From NCBI GenBank assembly GCA_049975385.1, contig JBNGDO010000002.1, positions 9,173-73,172 on the forward strand: a DNA stretch of 64,000 nucleotides, written 5' to 3'. This DNA is from DSWT01 sp049975385. GTDB taxonomy: Bacteria > Chloroflexota > Anaerolineae > B4-G1 > SLSP01. The notes under the pieces were generated by a model. It was not told the origin of the DNA, did not search any database, and worked only from the letters and a program-made list of their open reading frames with translations. Below are positions 40,404 to 49,076 of the stretch, one piece after another. The position numbers and the translations under genes are program-made. Position 1 is the stretch's first letter. Every line of letters begins with the position of its first letter.

Positions 40404-41093
40404 CTAATCTCCTGTGTTGCGTGTGTTTAGCAACGCCTCGGCGATGGCGAGATCTTCCGGCGTGGTGATTTTGATATTGGCATAGCTGCCCGGCGTGATT
40501 TTGACCATCCCGCCCAGGCGGGTGACCAGGCCGGTATCGTCGGTGCTCTGCACGCCATCGCGCGCGGCGGCCTCGTAAGCCTTGCGTATGATAGTCGCTT
40601 TGAAGCCCTGCGGGGTTTGTACCTGCCACAGCGTGCTGCGCTCCAACTGCGCCTCGATGAAGCCCTCCCGCGCGCGGACCGTCGTATCCTTCGCCGGCAC
40701 GGCGACGACTGCGCCGCCGTACTCCATCGCGTCGCGGATGACCGCTTCGATCTCCCGCTGCGCGATGAGAGGCCGCGCTCCGTCGTGGAGGAGCACGATG
40801 TCGCACTCCCTGGCCGCGCGCAGCCCGTTATGTGCCGAAGCCTGCCGCGTATCGCCGCCCAATACCATGTGGTTGACCTTGCCGATGTTGTATTCGGCGA
40901 TGAGCGCCTGGTACACGGTCATGTTTTCCGCGCTCGTCACCAGCACGATGGCGTCGATGGCGGCGCAGCGCTCGAAGGCCAGCAGCGTGTGCACGATCAC
41001 CGGCTTGCCTGCCAGCGGCAGCACATGCTTGTTGACCTCGGATTGCATCCGGGTGCCGCTTCCGGCGGCGAGGATAATGACGGTGACGCGCAT
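40404..41093 (-). CDS. ispD: 2-C-methyl-D-erythritol 4-phosphate cytidylyltransferase
   Basis: The 229-residue protein forms CDP-ME from MEP and CTP. It has the nucleotide-binding start VTVIILAAGSGTRM with the basic NKHVLPLAGKPV loop, the LLHDGARPLI motif near 104 and the TPQGF motif near 155. The ATG at 41093 is preferred because AGGAGG lies five bases upstream; the 18-residue longer frame runs into the MFS gene end. Confidence 0.96.
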   Translation of the reverse strand: MRVTVIILAAGSGTRMQSEVNKHVLPLAGKPVIVHTLLAFERCAAIDAIVLVTSAENMTVYQALIAEYNIGKVNHMVLGGDTRQASAHNGLRAARECDIVLLHDGARPLIAQREIEAVIRDAMEYGGAVVAVPAKDTTVRAREGFIEAQLERSTLWQVQTPQGFKATIIRKAYEAAARDGVQSTDDTGLVTRLGGMVKITPGSYANIKITTPEDLAIAEALLNTRNTGD

Positions 41094-41146
41094 AGGGCCT
41101 CCTGATAGGGTAGATTCGCTGCCAATAGCGTTTGAAAACATCACCA

Positions 41147-42445
41147 TTATCGTCTGCGCGGCGGCTGCGAAAACAAAACCACAATGCCCAAAGCAAATGG
41201 CAACACGGCCAGCACCGTCAACGCCAGTGTATAACTACCGAACAGGTCACGGGCGATCCCCATCGGCATTGGACCGAGCGAGGAACCCGCAACGCCAATC
41301 ATGGAGGCAACGCCGGTGATAGCGCCCAGGTGTTGGCGTCCAAAGTATTTGGCCCAGATTATCGTGCTGACGGTCATCTGCAAGCTGCTGGTTGCGCCCA
41401 ATACAATCCCGTACACCCAGGCGGTGGACAACCCCAGGCGCGGCGCCATCAGCAAACTCGTCGTCTGGCCGATCAAAGCCGCAAAGAGTAAAAAGCGCGC
41501 CGCGATACGATCCACCAACACGCCGCTGATAATGCGGACGATGGCGACGGTGATGGCAACGAACATAAACGCGCTGGCCGCATACTCGGCAGAGAGGCCG
41601 CTATCCTCGAAAATGCTGACCATGTGGAATTGCAAACCTGTGCCAAGCATGGAGATAGAGCCTAGCCCCAGTCCGATAATCCAGAACGCCGTCGTGCGCA
41701 CCGCTTCGCGGGAACTCCAGTTCTCTTCGACAAAGTGCGCGGCGCCGGTAGCCGGCTCCGCCGGCGAGGATTTCGCGCCATCGGGAAGCAAACCGTAGTC
41801 CTCCGGTCTGCGGCGGAAGAAAAGCCACCCCACCGGTAGCATAACGAGCGCAATCGCCAAACCCAAAAGCTGGTAGCTGGCCCGCCATCCAAATTGCTCG
41901 ATGAGCGCGTGAATGAGGCGTGGGAATATTCCATTACCCACCACTGCGACCACGACCCCGGCAATCCCCAGGATCAGACCACGCCGGCGCACCCACCATT
42001 GATTAAGAATGTTGCCGCTCACGATGCACAAGCTGCCCTGTCCCAACATCCGAATGAAAAGGAAGCCAATCCCGAGCATAACCGCATTTTGGACAAAGCC
42101 CATATAGACACAAGCCAGGGCAAATAGCGCCGCGATAACCACAACCATAGCGCGTGGCCCGCGTTGATCGAGCTGCCGCCCGACGGAAGGCATAGCAAAA
42201 CTGGCCGTCAGTGTACCGAGCATGTAGAGCGTGCTCACGGTCGAGCGATTGATGCCCAAATCTGCGATGAAATGCTCGATAAAAATCGAGACGGAGTAGG
42301 TCTGGCCGGGACTGCTCATAATGTAACCGATCGTGCCGGCGATGAGAATGATCCAACCATAATAGATAGGGAACCCGGCAACCACCCGGCTCCGGTGCAC
42401 CTGCGCCGATATGCTGCTGGTCTCTTGTGTTATCGTGTTTTTCAA
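41147..42445 (-). CDS. Major facilitator superfamily transporter
   Basis: The 432-residue protein has about twelve hydrophobic segments, with a central hydrophilic loop near residues 205-245 and the A-like motif GRQLDQRGPRAM between helices 2 and 3. It resembles the OFA/monocarboxylate-type MFS proteins. The substrate is unknown. It lies between ispH and ispD on the same strand, so it is probably transcribed with the MEP genes; whether it moves an isoprenoid intermediate or is unrelated cannot be told. Confidence 0.88.
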   Translation of the reverse strand: MKNTITQETSSISAQVHRSRVVAGFPIYYGWIILIAGTIGYIMSSPGQTYSVSIFIEHFIADLGINRSTVSTLYMLGTLTASFAMPSVGRQLDQRGPRAMVVVIAALFALACVYMGFVQNAVMLGIGFLFIRMLGQGSLCIVSGNILNQWWVRRRGLILGIAGVVVAVVGNGIFPRLIHALIEQFGWRASYQLLGLAIALVMLPVGWLFFRRRPEDYGLLPDGAKSSPAEPATGAAHFVEENWSSREAVRTTAFWIIGLGLGSISMLGTGLQFHMVSIFEDSGLSAEYAASAFMFVAITVAIVRIISGVLVDRIAARFLLFAALIGQTTSLLMAPRLGLSTAWVYGIVLGATSSLQMTVSTIIWAKYFGRQHLGAITGVASMIGVAGSSLGPMPMGIARDLFGSYTLALTVLAVLPFALGIVVLFSQPPRRR

Positions 42446-42564
42446 TGTAGTGTTCTCAATTCAAGGTCCGTAAAAGAATAAGTTCCTGACCACTCGCACC
42501 GCTGTGTCATCCGCCGCACTTGCCGTCAAGGGTATAAGTAGCGCCTTGCGGAGAAATTTCACCG

Positions 42565-43395
42565 TCATCCCTTGAGCCACGCCACAACCTTCTCAATCGC
42601 TGCATCCGGCGTCGAAGCCCCCGCCGTGACGCCGACCTTCTCCGCGCCCACAAGCCACGCCGCCTCCAGCTCATCCGCCGTGGCGATGCGGTACGTGCGC
42701 GGGTTGACCTGCGCGCACACTTCCGCCAGACGGCGGCTGTTGGAGCTGTGCGCGCCGCCGATGACGAGCATCACGTCCACCTGCCGTGCCGTCTCGACGG
42801 CGGCGGCCTGGCGCTGCGCGGTGGCGTTGCAGATGGTGTTGTGAGCGCGCAATTCCTGGCATTTGCCCATCAACGCGCCGACGACAACTTGATAGTCGGC
42901 GGGAATCTTGGTTGTCTGCGAGACCACGCCGATTTTCTTGCTGCGCGGTAGCGCGGCGACGTCCTCAAGGCTTTGGACCACCGCCGCGCCCTCGCCTGCC
43001 CATCCCGCGATGCCGATCACCTCCGGGTGCTCCGGTGTGCCGTAGATGACGACCCGGTAGCCGTCGTCGTGCAACGCGTGGGCAAGCTGCTGCACTCTAA
43101 CAACTAGCGGGCACGTGCCATCCACGACGCGCAAGCCTTTGTCGCGTGCTGCCTTTAGCGTTTCCGGCGGGATGCCGTGCGCGCGGATGATGACCGTGCC
43201 CTGGTCGATCTCGTCGATGGCGTCTTTCGCTCCCACGCCAATGGCCTGCATCTGCGCGACCACCTCGTCGTTATGGACGATGGGACCGAGTGTGTAGATC
43301 GGCCCCTCGGCGCTCGCGGCGGTTTCCTCAACCGTCTTTACTGCACGCTTCACACCGAAACAGAAGCCGTATTCTTTGGCGAGAAGGATTTCCAT
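42565..43395 (-). CDS. ispH: 4-hydroxy-3-methylbut-2-enyl diphosphate reductase
   Basis: The 276-residue iron-sulfur enzyme makes IPP and DMAPP. The three cluster cysteines are in EYGFCFGVKRA (near 12), DGTCPLV (near 94) and NTICNATAQRQ (near 189), with the catalytic EH-type AHGIPPE motif near 75. Start is the ATG preceded by GGAG; an in-frame extension of 50 residues upstream is encoded by micro-repeat sequence and lacks family similarity. Confidence 0.96.
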   Translation of the reverse strand: MEILLAKEYGFCFGVKRAVKTVEETAASAEGPIYTLGPIVHNDEVVAQMQAIGVGAKDAIDEIDQGTVIIRAHGIPPETLKAARDKGLRVVDGTCPLVVRVQQLAHALHDDGYRVVIYGTPEHPEVIGIAGWAGEGAAVVQSLEDVAALPRSKKIGVVSQTTKIPADYQVVVGALMGKCQELRAHNTICNATAQRQAAAVETARQVDVMLVIGGAHSSNSRRLAEVCAQVNPRTYRIATADELEAAWLVGAEKVGVTAGASTPDAAIEKVVAWLKG

Positions 43396-43410
43396 TTGTG
43401 ACTCCAAAAT

Positions 43411-43466
43411 AGTCAGCAGATTGAGCGGATTCTTCTTAATCTGCTCAATCTGCTGAATCTGCTGAC
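43411..43466. repeat. Micro-repeat hairpin (GTCAGCAGATTGAGCGG type)
   Basis: GTCAGCAGATTGAGCGGATT pairs nearly perfectly with AATCTGCTCAATCTGCTGA, with a 6-base loop; the same word is seen at 37656 and 30675. It separates dxr from ispH. Confidence 0.75.
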
Positions 43467-43480
43467 CTAAAAAAGTTGGT

Positions 43481-44662
43481 CTATTGCCTAATTTGCGCCT
43501 GGACGTACGCCCTGGCCCTGGCATCAGCTTGGAGTATAGTCTCAAAATCGGGATTGTCCACGCCGGTATGGGCGTCGAGGGCTTGCTCTACCAGGCGGGG
43601 AATGTCGGAAAACTTGATCCGCTCCGCCAGATACAGATCAACGGCTTCCTCATCCGCTGCGCAGAGGACGGTGGGATACGTGCCGCCGGCCATCCCGGCC
43701 TCGCGGGCCAGGCGCAGACAGGGGAAGCGCACCGTATCGGGCGCTTCGAAGGTCAGGGCGTGCGTGGCGATCAAATCCAGGGGAGTGCAGATTTGCGCCG
43801 TGCGCGCGGGGTAGTTCAGCGCGTACTGGATGGCGAGGCGCATGTCGGGCGCGGAAAGCTGCGCCTTGATCGCGCCGTCCACGTACTGCACCATCGAGTG
43901 GATGATGCTCTGCGGGTGGACGATCACGTCGATCTGCTCGTAAGGCTTCCCAAAGAGCCAGTGTGCTTCGATGATCTCGAAACCTTTGTTCATCAGCGTA
44001 GCCGAGTCGATGGTGATCTTCTGGCCCATCACCCACGTGGGATGCTTCAGCGCGGCGGCGGGACTGAGGTCGTGGAGTTGCTCCGCGCTGTAGGTGCGGA
44101 ATGGTCCGCCGGACGAGGTGAGGATGAGTTTGGCAACCTCGACGCTGTTTTCGCCGCGCAGGCATTGCCAGAGCGCGCTGTGCTCGCTGTCGATGGGGCG
44201 CAGTTCCACGCCGTGTTTGTTTACGGCTTCCATCACCAGTGCTCCGGCCATCACGAGCACCTCTTTGTTGGCGATGGCGATCTGTTTGCGGGCCTCGATG
44301 GCGGCGAGGGTGGGCACAAACCCCGCCTTGCCCGACGTGGCGACGACGACCAGGTCCACGTCTTGACGGGTGACGATCTCCGCCAAACCCGCTTCGCCCG
44401 TGAGGACGTTGGCATGCGCGACGTGCGAGGCGTCCGCGTCTTCACTCACGGCGACGAGGGCCGGGTGAACCTCGCGGATTTGTTCGTTGAGCAGCGTGAC
44501 GTTGCGCCCGGCGGCCAACGCGACGATGGTGAAGCGGTCGGGCAGCGCTCGGATTACCTCCAGGGTTTGCCGTCCAATGGAGCCTGTGCTGCCGAGAATG
44601 GCAATGCGCTGAAGCCCACTATCTGTGACGCCACCTGTGGCACTACTTGTGGTCGCCGTCAT
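43481..44662 (-). CDS. dxr: 1-deoxy-D-xylulose 5-phosphate reductoisomerase
   Basis: The 393-residue enzyme makes MEP from DXP with NADPH. It has IAILGSTGSIGRQT near 20, IANKEVLV near 130, PIDSEHSA with metal ligands near 155 and TSSGGPFR near 183, followed by GQKITIDSATLMNKG. The ATG overlaps the stop of dxs (ATGA), so they are translationally coupled. The N-terminal 17 residues are Thr/Ser/Gly-rich and unlike the family. Confidence 0.97.
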   Translation of the reverse strand: MTATTSSATGGVTDSGLQRIAILGSTGSIGRQTLEVIRALPDRFTIVALAAGRNVTLLNEQIREVHPALVAVSEDADASHVAHANVLTGEAGLAEIVTRQDVDLVVVATSGKAGFVPTLAAIEARKQIAIANKEVLVMAGALVMEAVNKHGVELRPIDSEHSALWQCLRGENSVEVAKLILTSSGGPFRTYSAEQLHDLSPAAALKHPTWVMGQKITIDSATLMNKGFEIIEAHWLFGKPYEQIDVIVHPQSIIHSMVQYVDGAIKAQLSAPDMRLAIQYALNYPARTAQICTPLDLIATHALTFEAPDTVRFPCLRLAREAGMAGGTYPTVLCAADEEAVDLYLAERIKFSDIPRLVEQALDAHTGVDNPDFETILQADARARAYVQAQIRQ

Positions 44663-46530
44663 CCAAGCACCCTGGGATTGAGGGTGTGGCGCTTTACATC
44701 GGTCCCAAAGCCACCCACGCCGGTGAGCATGCGTTGGCCCCTTGCATTGACGTGATAGTACAAGGGTACGGAGAATAGCTCGGGGAACGTCCGCTGGATC
44801 ACGCTAACGATTCCCGCGGCGTCGAGGTTGTACCGCTTCAGGAAGAGGTTGCGGTCGCCATGCTCGACGAATTCGTCGGGCAGCCCCAGGCGTTTGATCG
44901 TGACGTAGTTCAGGTTGCGCGCTTCTAGCAACTCCATCACAGCGGACCCAAATCCGCCCGCCAGCACACCTTCTTCAACCGTCACCAGGCGGTTGAAGTT
45001 CAGCGCCAGGTTCTTGAGAAAATCGCCGTCCAGCGGTTTGATAAAGCGCGCGTTGACGACAGCGGCTTCTACGCCCAGGCTCGAGAGGGCGTGTGCTGCC
45101 GCCATCGCGGGATAGACCGTCGCGCCCACTGCAAGGATGGCGATGTCGGAGCCGGCGCGCAGCATTTCCGCCTGACCGACGCCGAGTGTGCGTGGTTGCG
45201 CGGGCAGCGTTGCCCCTTCGCCCGCGCCCCTGGGATAGCGGATGGCGACCGGGCCATCGATGGTGAGCGCCGTCCACAGCATCTCGACCAATTCAGCTTC
45301 GTCTTTCGGCGCCATCACGGTGAAGTTGGGGATGCTGCGCAGGTAGGCCAGATCGAACACGCCTTGATGGGTGCGCCCGTCGTCGCCGACGATGCCGCCC
45401 CGGTCAATGGCGAAGATCACCGGCAGGTTTTGCAGCGCCACGTCGTGAATCAGTTGATCGTAGGCGCGCTGTAGGAAAGTAGAATAAATCGCCGCGACGG
45501 GTCGCATGCCCTGCGCAGCCAATCCCGCCGCGAACGTAACGGCGTGCTGTTCGGCGATGCCCACGTCAAAGAAGCGCTCCGAGAACGCCTGGGCGAACGT
45601 GGTCAACCCAGTTCCGGAGGGCATAGCGGCAGTAATGGCGACCACGCGTTTGTCGGCCTGCGCCATCGCCGTCACCGTGTCGCCAAACACCTGGCTGTAG
45701 GTAGGCGCGGCTTTCTTATTGGTCGCCTTCGATACGCCGTTCTGCGGCGCGATGCCGTGCCACTTCTCCGGGTTTTCTTCGGCGGGACGGTAGCCTTTGC
45801 CTTTCTGCGTGCGCACGTGGACGACCACGGGCTTGCCGTTGATGGCTTTGGCGGCGCGGAGAGCATCTTGCAATGCCGCAAGATCGTGCCCGTCAACCGG
45901 CCCAATGTAGTGAAAGCCCAGCGTTTCCCAAAGGGTAGGGGACGTGGCAGGCAGCGTATCGAGATGCTTGGCAATCGCGCCGACACTTGGCGAGATCGAC
46001 ATTTCGTTATCGTTCAGAACGACGATGAAGCGTTTCTGTAAGTATCCGGCGTGGTTGAATCCTTCCAGCGCCATTCCCGCTGTGATGGAGCCATCGCCGA
46101 TGACGGCAATCACGTGGAAATCCTCGCCTTGCAGGTCGCGCGCAGCAGCGATGCCCAACGCCGATGAGATCGACGTCCCCACGTGCCCTGCGCCAAAAAT
46201 ATCGTGGGCGCTCTCGCGGCGGTCGGTGTAGCCCGATATTCCCCCATACTTGCGTAGCGTGCCGAAATCGTGAAGGCGCCCGGTGAGCAGCTTGTGGGGA
46301 TACGCTTGGTGGCTGACATCCCAGATCAACTTGTCGCGTGGGCTGTCGAAGACGGTGTGCAGCGCCAGGGTCAACTCCACGACACCCAGGTTGGGCGCCA
46401 TGTGACCGCCGTTTTCGAGAACGGTCTCGACAATGTGCTGCCGTATTTCCGACGCTATTTGTTGGAGCTCAGGCAGTTCCAGGGACTTCAGATCTTCGGG
46501 TTCCTTGATCTGCTCCAATAATTGGATCAT
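44659..46530 (-). CDS. dxs: 1-deoxy-D-xylulose-5-phosphate synthase
   Basis: The 623-residue thiamine-diphosphate enzyme starts the MEP pathway from pyruvate and glyceraldehyde 3-phosphate. It has GGHMAPNLGVVELT near 40, the ThDP motif GDGSITAGMALEG..NDNEMSI near 153-186, the transketolase-like pyrimidine domain with VGIAEQHAVTFAAG, and the C-terminal domain. About 30 residues at the C-terminus extend beyond the usual end. First gene of the minus-strand MEP block. Confidence 0.97.
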   Translation of the reverse strand: MIQLLEQIKEPEDLKSLELPELQQIASEIRQHIVETVLENGGHMAPNLGVVELTLALHTVFDSPRDKLIWDVSHQAYPHKLLTGRLHDFGTLRKYGGISGYTDRRESAHDIFGAGHVGTSISSALGIAAARDLQGEDFHVIAVIGDGSITAGMALEGFNHAGYLQKRFIVVLNDNEMSISPSVGAIAKHLDTLPATSPTLWETLGFHYIGPVDGHDLAALQDALRAAKAINGKPVVVHVRTQKGKGYRPAEENPEKWHGIAPQNGVSKATNKKAAPTYSQVFGDTVTAMAQADKRVVAITAAMPSGTGLTTFAQAFSERFFDVGIAEQHAVTFAAGLAAQGMRPVAAIYSTFLQRAYDQLIHDVALQNLPVIFAIDRGGIVGDDGRTHQGVFDLAYLRSIPNFTVMAPKDEAELVEMLWTALTIDGPVAIRYPRGAGEGATLPAQPRTLGVGQAEMLRAGSDIAILAVGATVYPAMAAAHALSSLGVEAAVVNARFIKPLDGDFLKNLALNFNRLVTVEEGVLAGGFGSAVMELLEARNLNYVTIKRLGLPDEFVEHGDRNLFLKRYNLDAAGIVSVIQRTFPELFSVPLYYHVNARGQRMLTGVGGFGTDVKRHTLNPRVLG

Positions 46531-46932
46531 TGTATGCCCTCCAGATGATTTGTTTGTCTGATCATAAAAACTAAAGTCACTCCGGTGTTTTGGCCATCAT
46601 GTAAATTTAGTAGAATACGATCGGATCAGTAGATACAACGCTTCTAACCTTTGAAAATTGCAGAACACAGGCGCATGAAATCTGCTAAGTATGTCCATCA
46701 TAACATAGATACTCTGTCAAAACCTATCAGGATAGTGCATTTTAGGGTTATTGCTTGTCTTTGACAGCCCAAATAGGGAAAGGCCTGCTTTTTACATTGT
46801 CTTTGGCGTTCCAAAATACACGAGAAAAAAATAGCGCTAACTCACTTGTTTGTTCAGCGAATTGGTATATCCTCTGAGTAGCTTTCAGGTAGGACTGTGT
46901 TGGAAAAAACTCTTTTACCTTAATGGTGAACC
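46531..46932. other. Divergent gap between dxs and recN
   Basis: No gene is seen in this 402-base AT-richer stretch. On the minus strand an extended -10 (TGTTATGAT, 46697-46705) could serve dxs, and on the plus strand TGGTATATC near 46863-46871 could serve recN; both lack convincing -35 boxes. Confidence 0.35.
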
Positions 46933-48765
46933 GTGTTACGTGAATTGCACATCAAGGATTTTGCGATTATCGACGATCTCCATTTGACCTTGGAACCCGG
47001 CTTCAACGTCCTGACCGGGGAAACTGGCGCGGGCAAATCTATCCTCATCGATGCAGTGGCGCTATTGCTGGGCGGGCGTGGCGATACAACAGTCGTGCGT
47101 GCTGGTGCCGACCATGCTCGTGTGGAGGGTTTGTTTATACTGACGCCTTCAGAGCAGGACAGCCTTGCCACGTTGTTGCAGGTCGAGGCGCTGGAGGGCG
47201 ATACGCCGGATGTATTGTGGCTGAGCCGCGAGGTGCGTAACAATGGACGGACGGTCGCACGGGTCAACGGGCGTGCGGTATCGGTTTCCTTACTGCGCGA
47301 GGTCGCTGAGAATCTCGTCGATATCCACGGGCAGAGCGAGCACCTGAGCCTGCTGCGCGTGCGTGAGCACCTTAACCTGCTGGATGGCTTTGCTGGATTG
47401 GAGCCACAGCGCGCGCAGGTTGCCGAGCTTGTACAGCAGATTCAGGCTGTCCGTCGTGATCTGCACGCGTTGCGCCAAAGCGAGCGCGACCGGATGCAGC
47501 GCATCGACCTATTGCGCTTTCAGGTGGATGAGATTCGTGCGGCTATGCTTGCGCCGGGCGAACAAGAGGCCTTGGAATCCGAACTGGTGCGCCTTTCCAA
47601 CGCTGAGCAGTTGACGGCGCTGTCCGCTAATCTCGTAGCCGTGCTCGAAGAAGGGCGTGGACAGTCCCCCGCCATCCTGGATTTGATCGGGCGGGCGCAG
47701 CGCGACATAGCGGTACTGGCGCGCGTCGACGTAACCCTGGCGCCCCAGATGCAGACGCTTGAGGAAGTGGGATATCAGGTCGAGGATTTGGCACGCACGT
47801 TGCGCGATTACCTGGGTGATGTCGAATTCAACCCGCGCCGTCTGACGTGGGTTGAGGAGCGATTGTCATTGCTGCGGCAGTTAGCGCGCAAGTATGGCGG
47901 CACAGTTGAAGAGGTGCTGGCGTATGCGGAGAAAGCGGCTGCTGAGCTTGAGACGCTAGAACACAGCGATGAGCGCATCGCCGAGCTGGCAGAGCAGGAG
48001 GTGGCGCTGCTCGCGCAGTGCGCGACGCTATGCCAGGCGCTTTCTCAAGCGCGTCAAGCGGCTGCAGTCCGACTCTTGGCGGGTGTCGAGGCTGAATTGC
48101 AGGATTTACGCATGGAGGGGGCACGTCTGGGTGTTGCTTTCCAGTGGCGTGAGGCGACCGAGGGGATTCCCCTCGAGGCGCCGTTGCCGGCTGAGTCAAC
48201 TGTGACCAGTTTAGGGATGGAGGTGTGTGCAGATGACACCGTCGCGCGGGCAGATTTCGACGTCACGGGGATGGATCGGGTGGAGTTCCTCGTCGCGCCC
48301 AATCCCGGCGAAGGGCTTAAACCAATGGCGCGTATCGCTTCGGGTGGTGAAACTTCGCGGTTGATGCTGGCGCTCAAAGCGGTGCTCTCTCGCGCCGATC
48401 GCACACCTACGCTCATTTTCGACGAAATCGATCAGGGTATTGGCGGGCGGGTAGGCGCCATCGTGGGGCTAAAGTTGTGGCAGCTTACATCGTCGGGTGG
48501 CAATGGCGGCGTGCAGCATCAAGTCCTCTGCATCACGCACCTGCCGCAGTTGGCGGGCTTTGGCGATGTACATTTTGGCGTGCAGAAGCAGATCGCCAAT
48601 GGGCGAACTGTAACGCAGGTGGTGCGTCTGTTAGATGAGACGCGACTCGCCGAGTTATCCCTGATGTTGGGCACGCAGGGGGAAGCTGCGCACCAGGGCG
48701 CTGTTGAAATCCTGGCGCAGGCTGCCGATCTCAAACAAAGCGTTGCTGCCTCCCTCGAGAAGTGA
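46933..48765 (+). CDS. recN: DNA repair protein RecN
   Basis: The 610-residue SMC-like ATPase acts in double-strand break repair. It starts MLRELHIKDFAIIDDL, has Walker A GETGAGKSIL near 35, long coiled-coil arms (about 150-360), signature GGETSRLMLALK near 475 and Walker B PTLIFDEIDQGIGG near 497. The start codon is GTG; the family N-terminus begins there, and no strong ribosome site is visible. An insertion SSGGNGG lies before the D-loop region ITHLPQLAGFGD. Confidence 0.95.
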   Translation: MLRELHIKDFAIIDDLHLTLEPGFNVLTGETGAGKSILIDAVALLLGGRGDTTVVRAGADHARVEGLFILTPSEQDSLATLLQVEALEGDTPDVLWLSREVRNNGRTVARVNGRAVSVSLLREVAENLVDIHGQSEHLSLLRVREHLNLLDGFAGLEPQRAQVAELVQQIQAVRRDLHALRQSERDRMQRIDLLRFQVDEIRAAMLAPGEQEALESELVRLSNAEQLTALSANLVAVLEEGRGQSPAILDLIGRAQRDIAVLARVDVTLAPQMQTLEEVGYQVEDLARTLRDYLGDVEFNPRRLTWVEERLSLLRQLARKYGGTVEEVLAYAEKAAAELETLEHSDERIAELAEQEVALLAQCATLCQALSQARQAAAVRLLAGVEAELQDLRMEGARLGVAFQWREATEGIPLEAPLPAESTVTSLGMEVCADDTVARADFDVTGMDRVEFLVAPNPGEGLKPMARIASGGETSRLMLALKAVLSRADRTPTLIFDEIDQGIGGRVGAIVGLKLWQLTSSGGNGGVQHQVLCITHLPQLAGFGDVHFGVQKQIANGRTVTQVVRLLDETRLAELSLMLGTQGEAAHQGAVEILAQAADLKQSVAASLEK

Positions 48766-48791
48766 GAGGATGGTTAAAACGCGAGTCGCAT

Positions 48792-48819
48792 TTGCTCAAT
48801 GGCAGAACGCGTTTATAAT
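48792..48819 (+). promoter_or_regulatory. Promoter candidate after recN
   Basis: TTGCTC (48792-48797) and TATAAT (48814-48819) are 16 bases apart. The transcript would start near 48826 and could lead into the DUF4388-GTPase genes or end at the hairpin that follows. Confidence 0.5.
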
Positions 48820-48851
48820 GATTATGATTGTGTACAGCACAAGCGTAGAAC

Positions 48852-48910
48852 CTATCCGAAAATTCGTCGTTGATGTATCAGCAGCACGCGCAAGCACAAT
48901 TTTCGGATAG
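48852..48910 (+). terminator. Hairpin in the recN-DUF4388 gap
   Basis: CTATCCGAAAATT and AATTTTCGGATAG form a perfect 13-bp stem around a 33-base loop. It may be a terminator or leader structure downstream of the promoter candidate. Confidence 0.5.
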
Positions 48911-49004
48911 AGTCTTAATCGCATCTCAAGTTTAGTGTCAAGTTGTTAGGGTCCGGTTGAGGAGAAACGTTGCTGTGACCCTATGTGTGCAAGGGGAGTC
49001 CTAA

Positions 49005-49076
49005 ATGGGAGTCGTGCTTACCCCTTTTGATTATCAGGTTAAGGATGGTTGGAAATGGCGCTTAAAGGCAGGCTAG
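49005..49076 (+). CDS. Possible 23-residue leader peptide overlapping the DUF4388 gene
   Basis: An ATG with AGGGGAG upstream opens a frame of 23 codons (MGVVLTPFDYQVKDGW and seven more) that ends 21 bases inside the next gene. It may couple or tune translation of the DUF4388 gene. There is no homology evidence. Confidence 0.3.
   Translation: MGVVLTPFDYQVKDGWKWRLKAG

Noticed and set aside
43484..44755. Plus-strand 423-codon open frame
   Set aside because: It is antisense to dxr, has a composition typical of a shadow of GC-rich codons and no recognisable domain.
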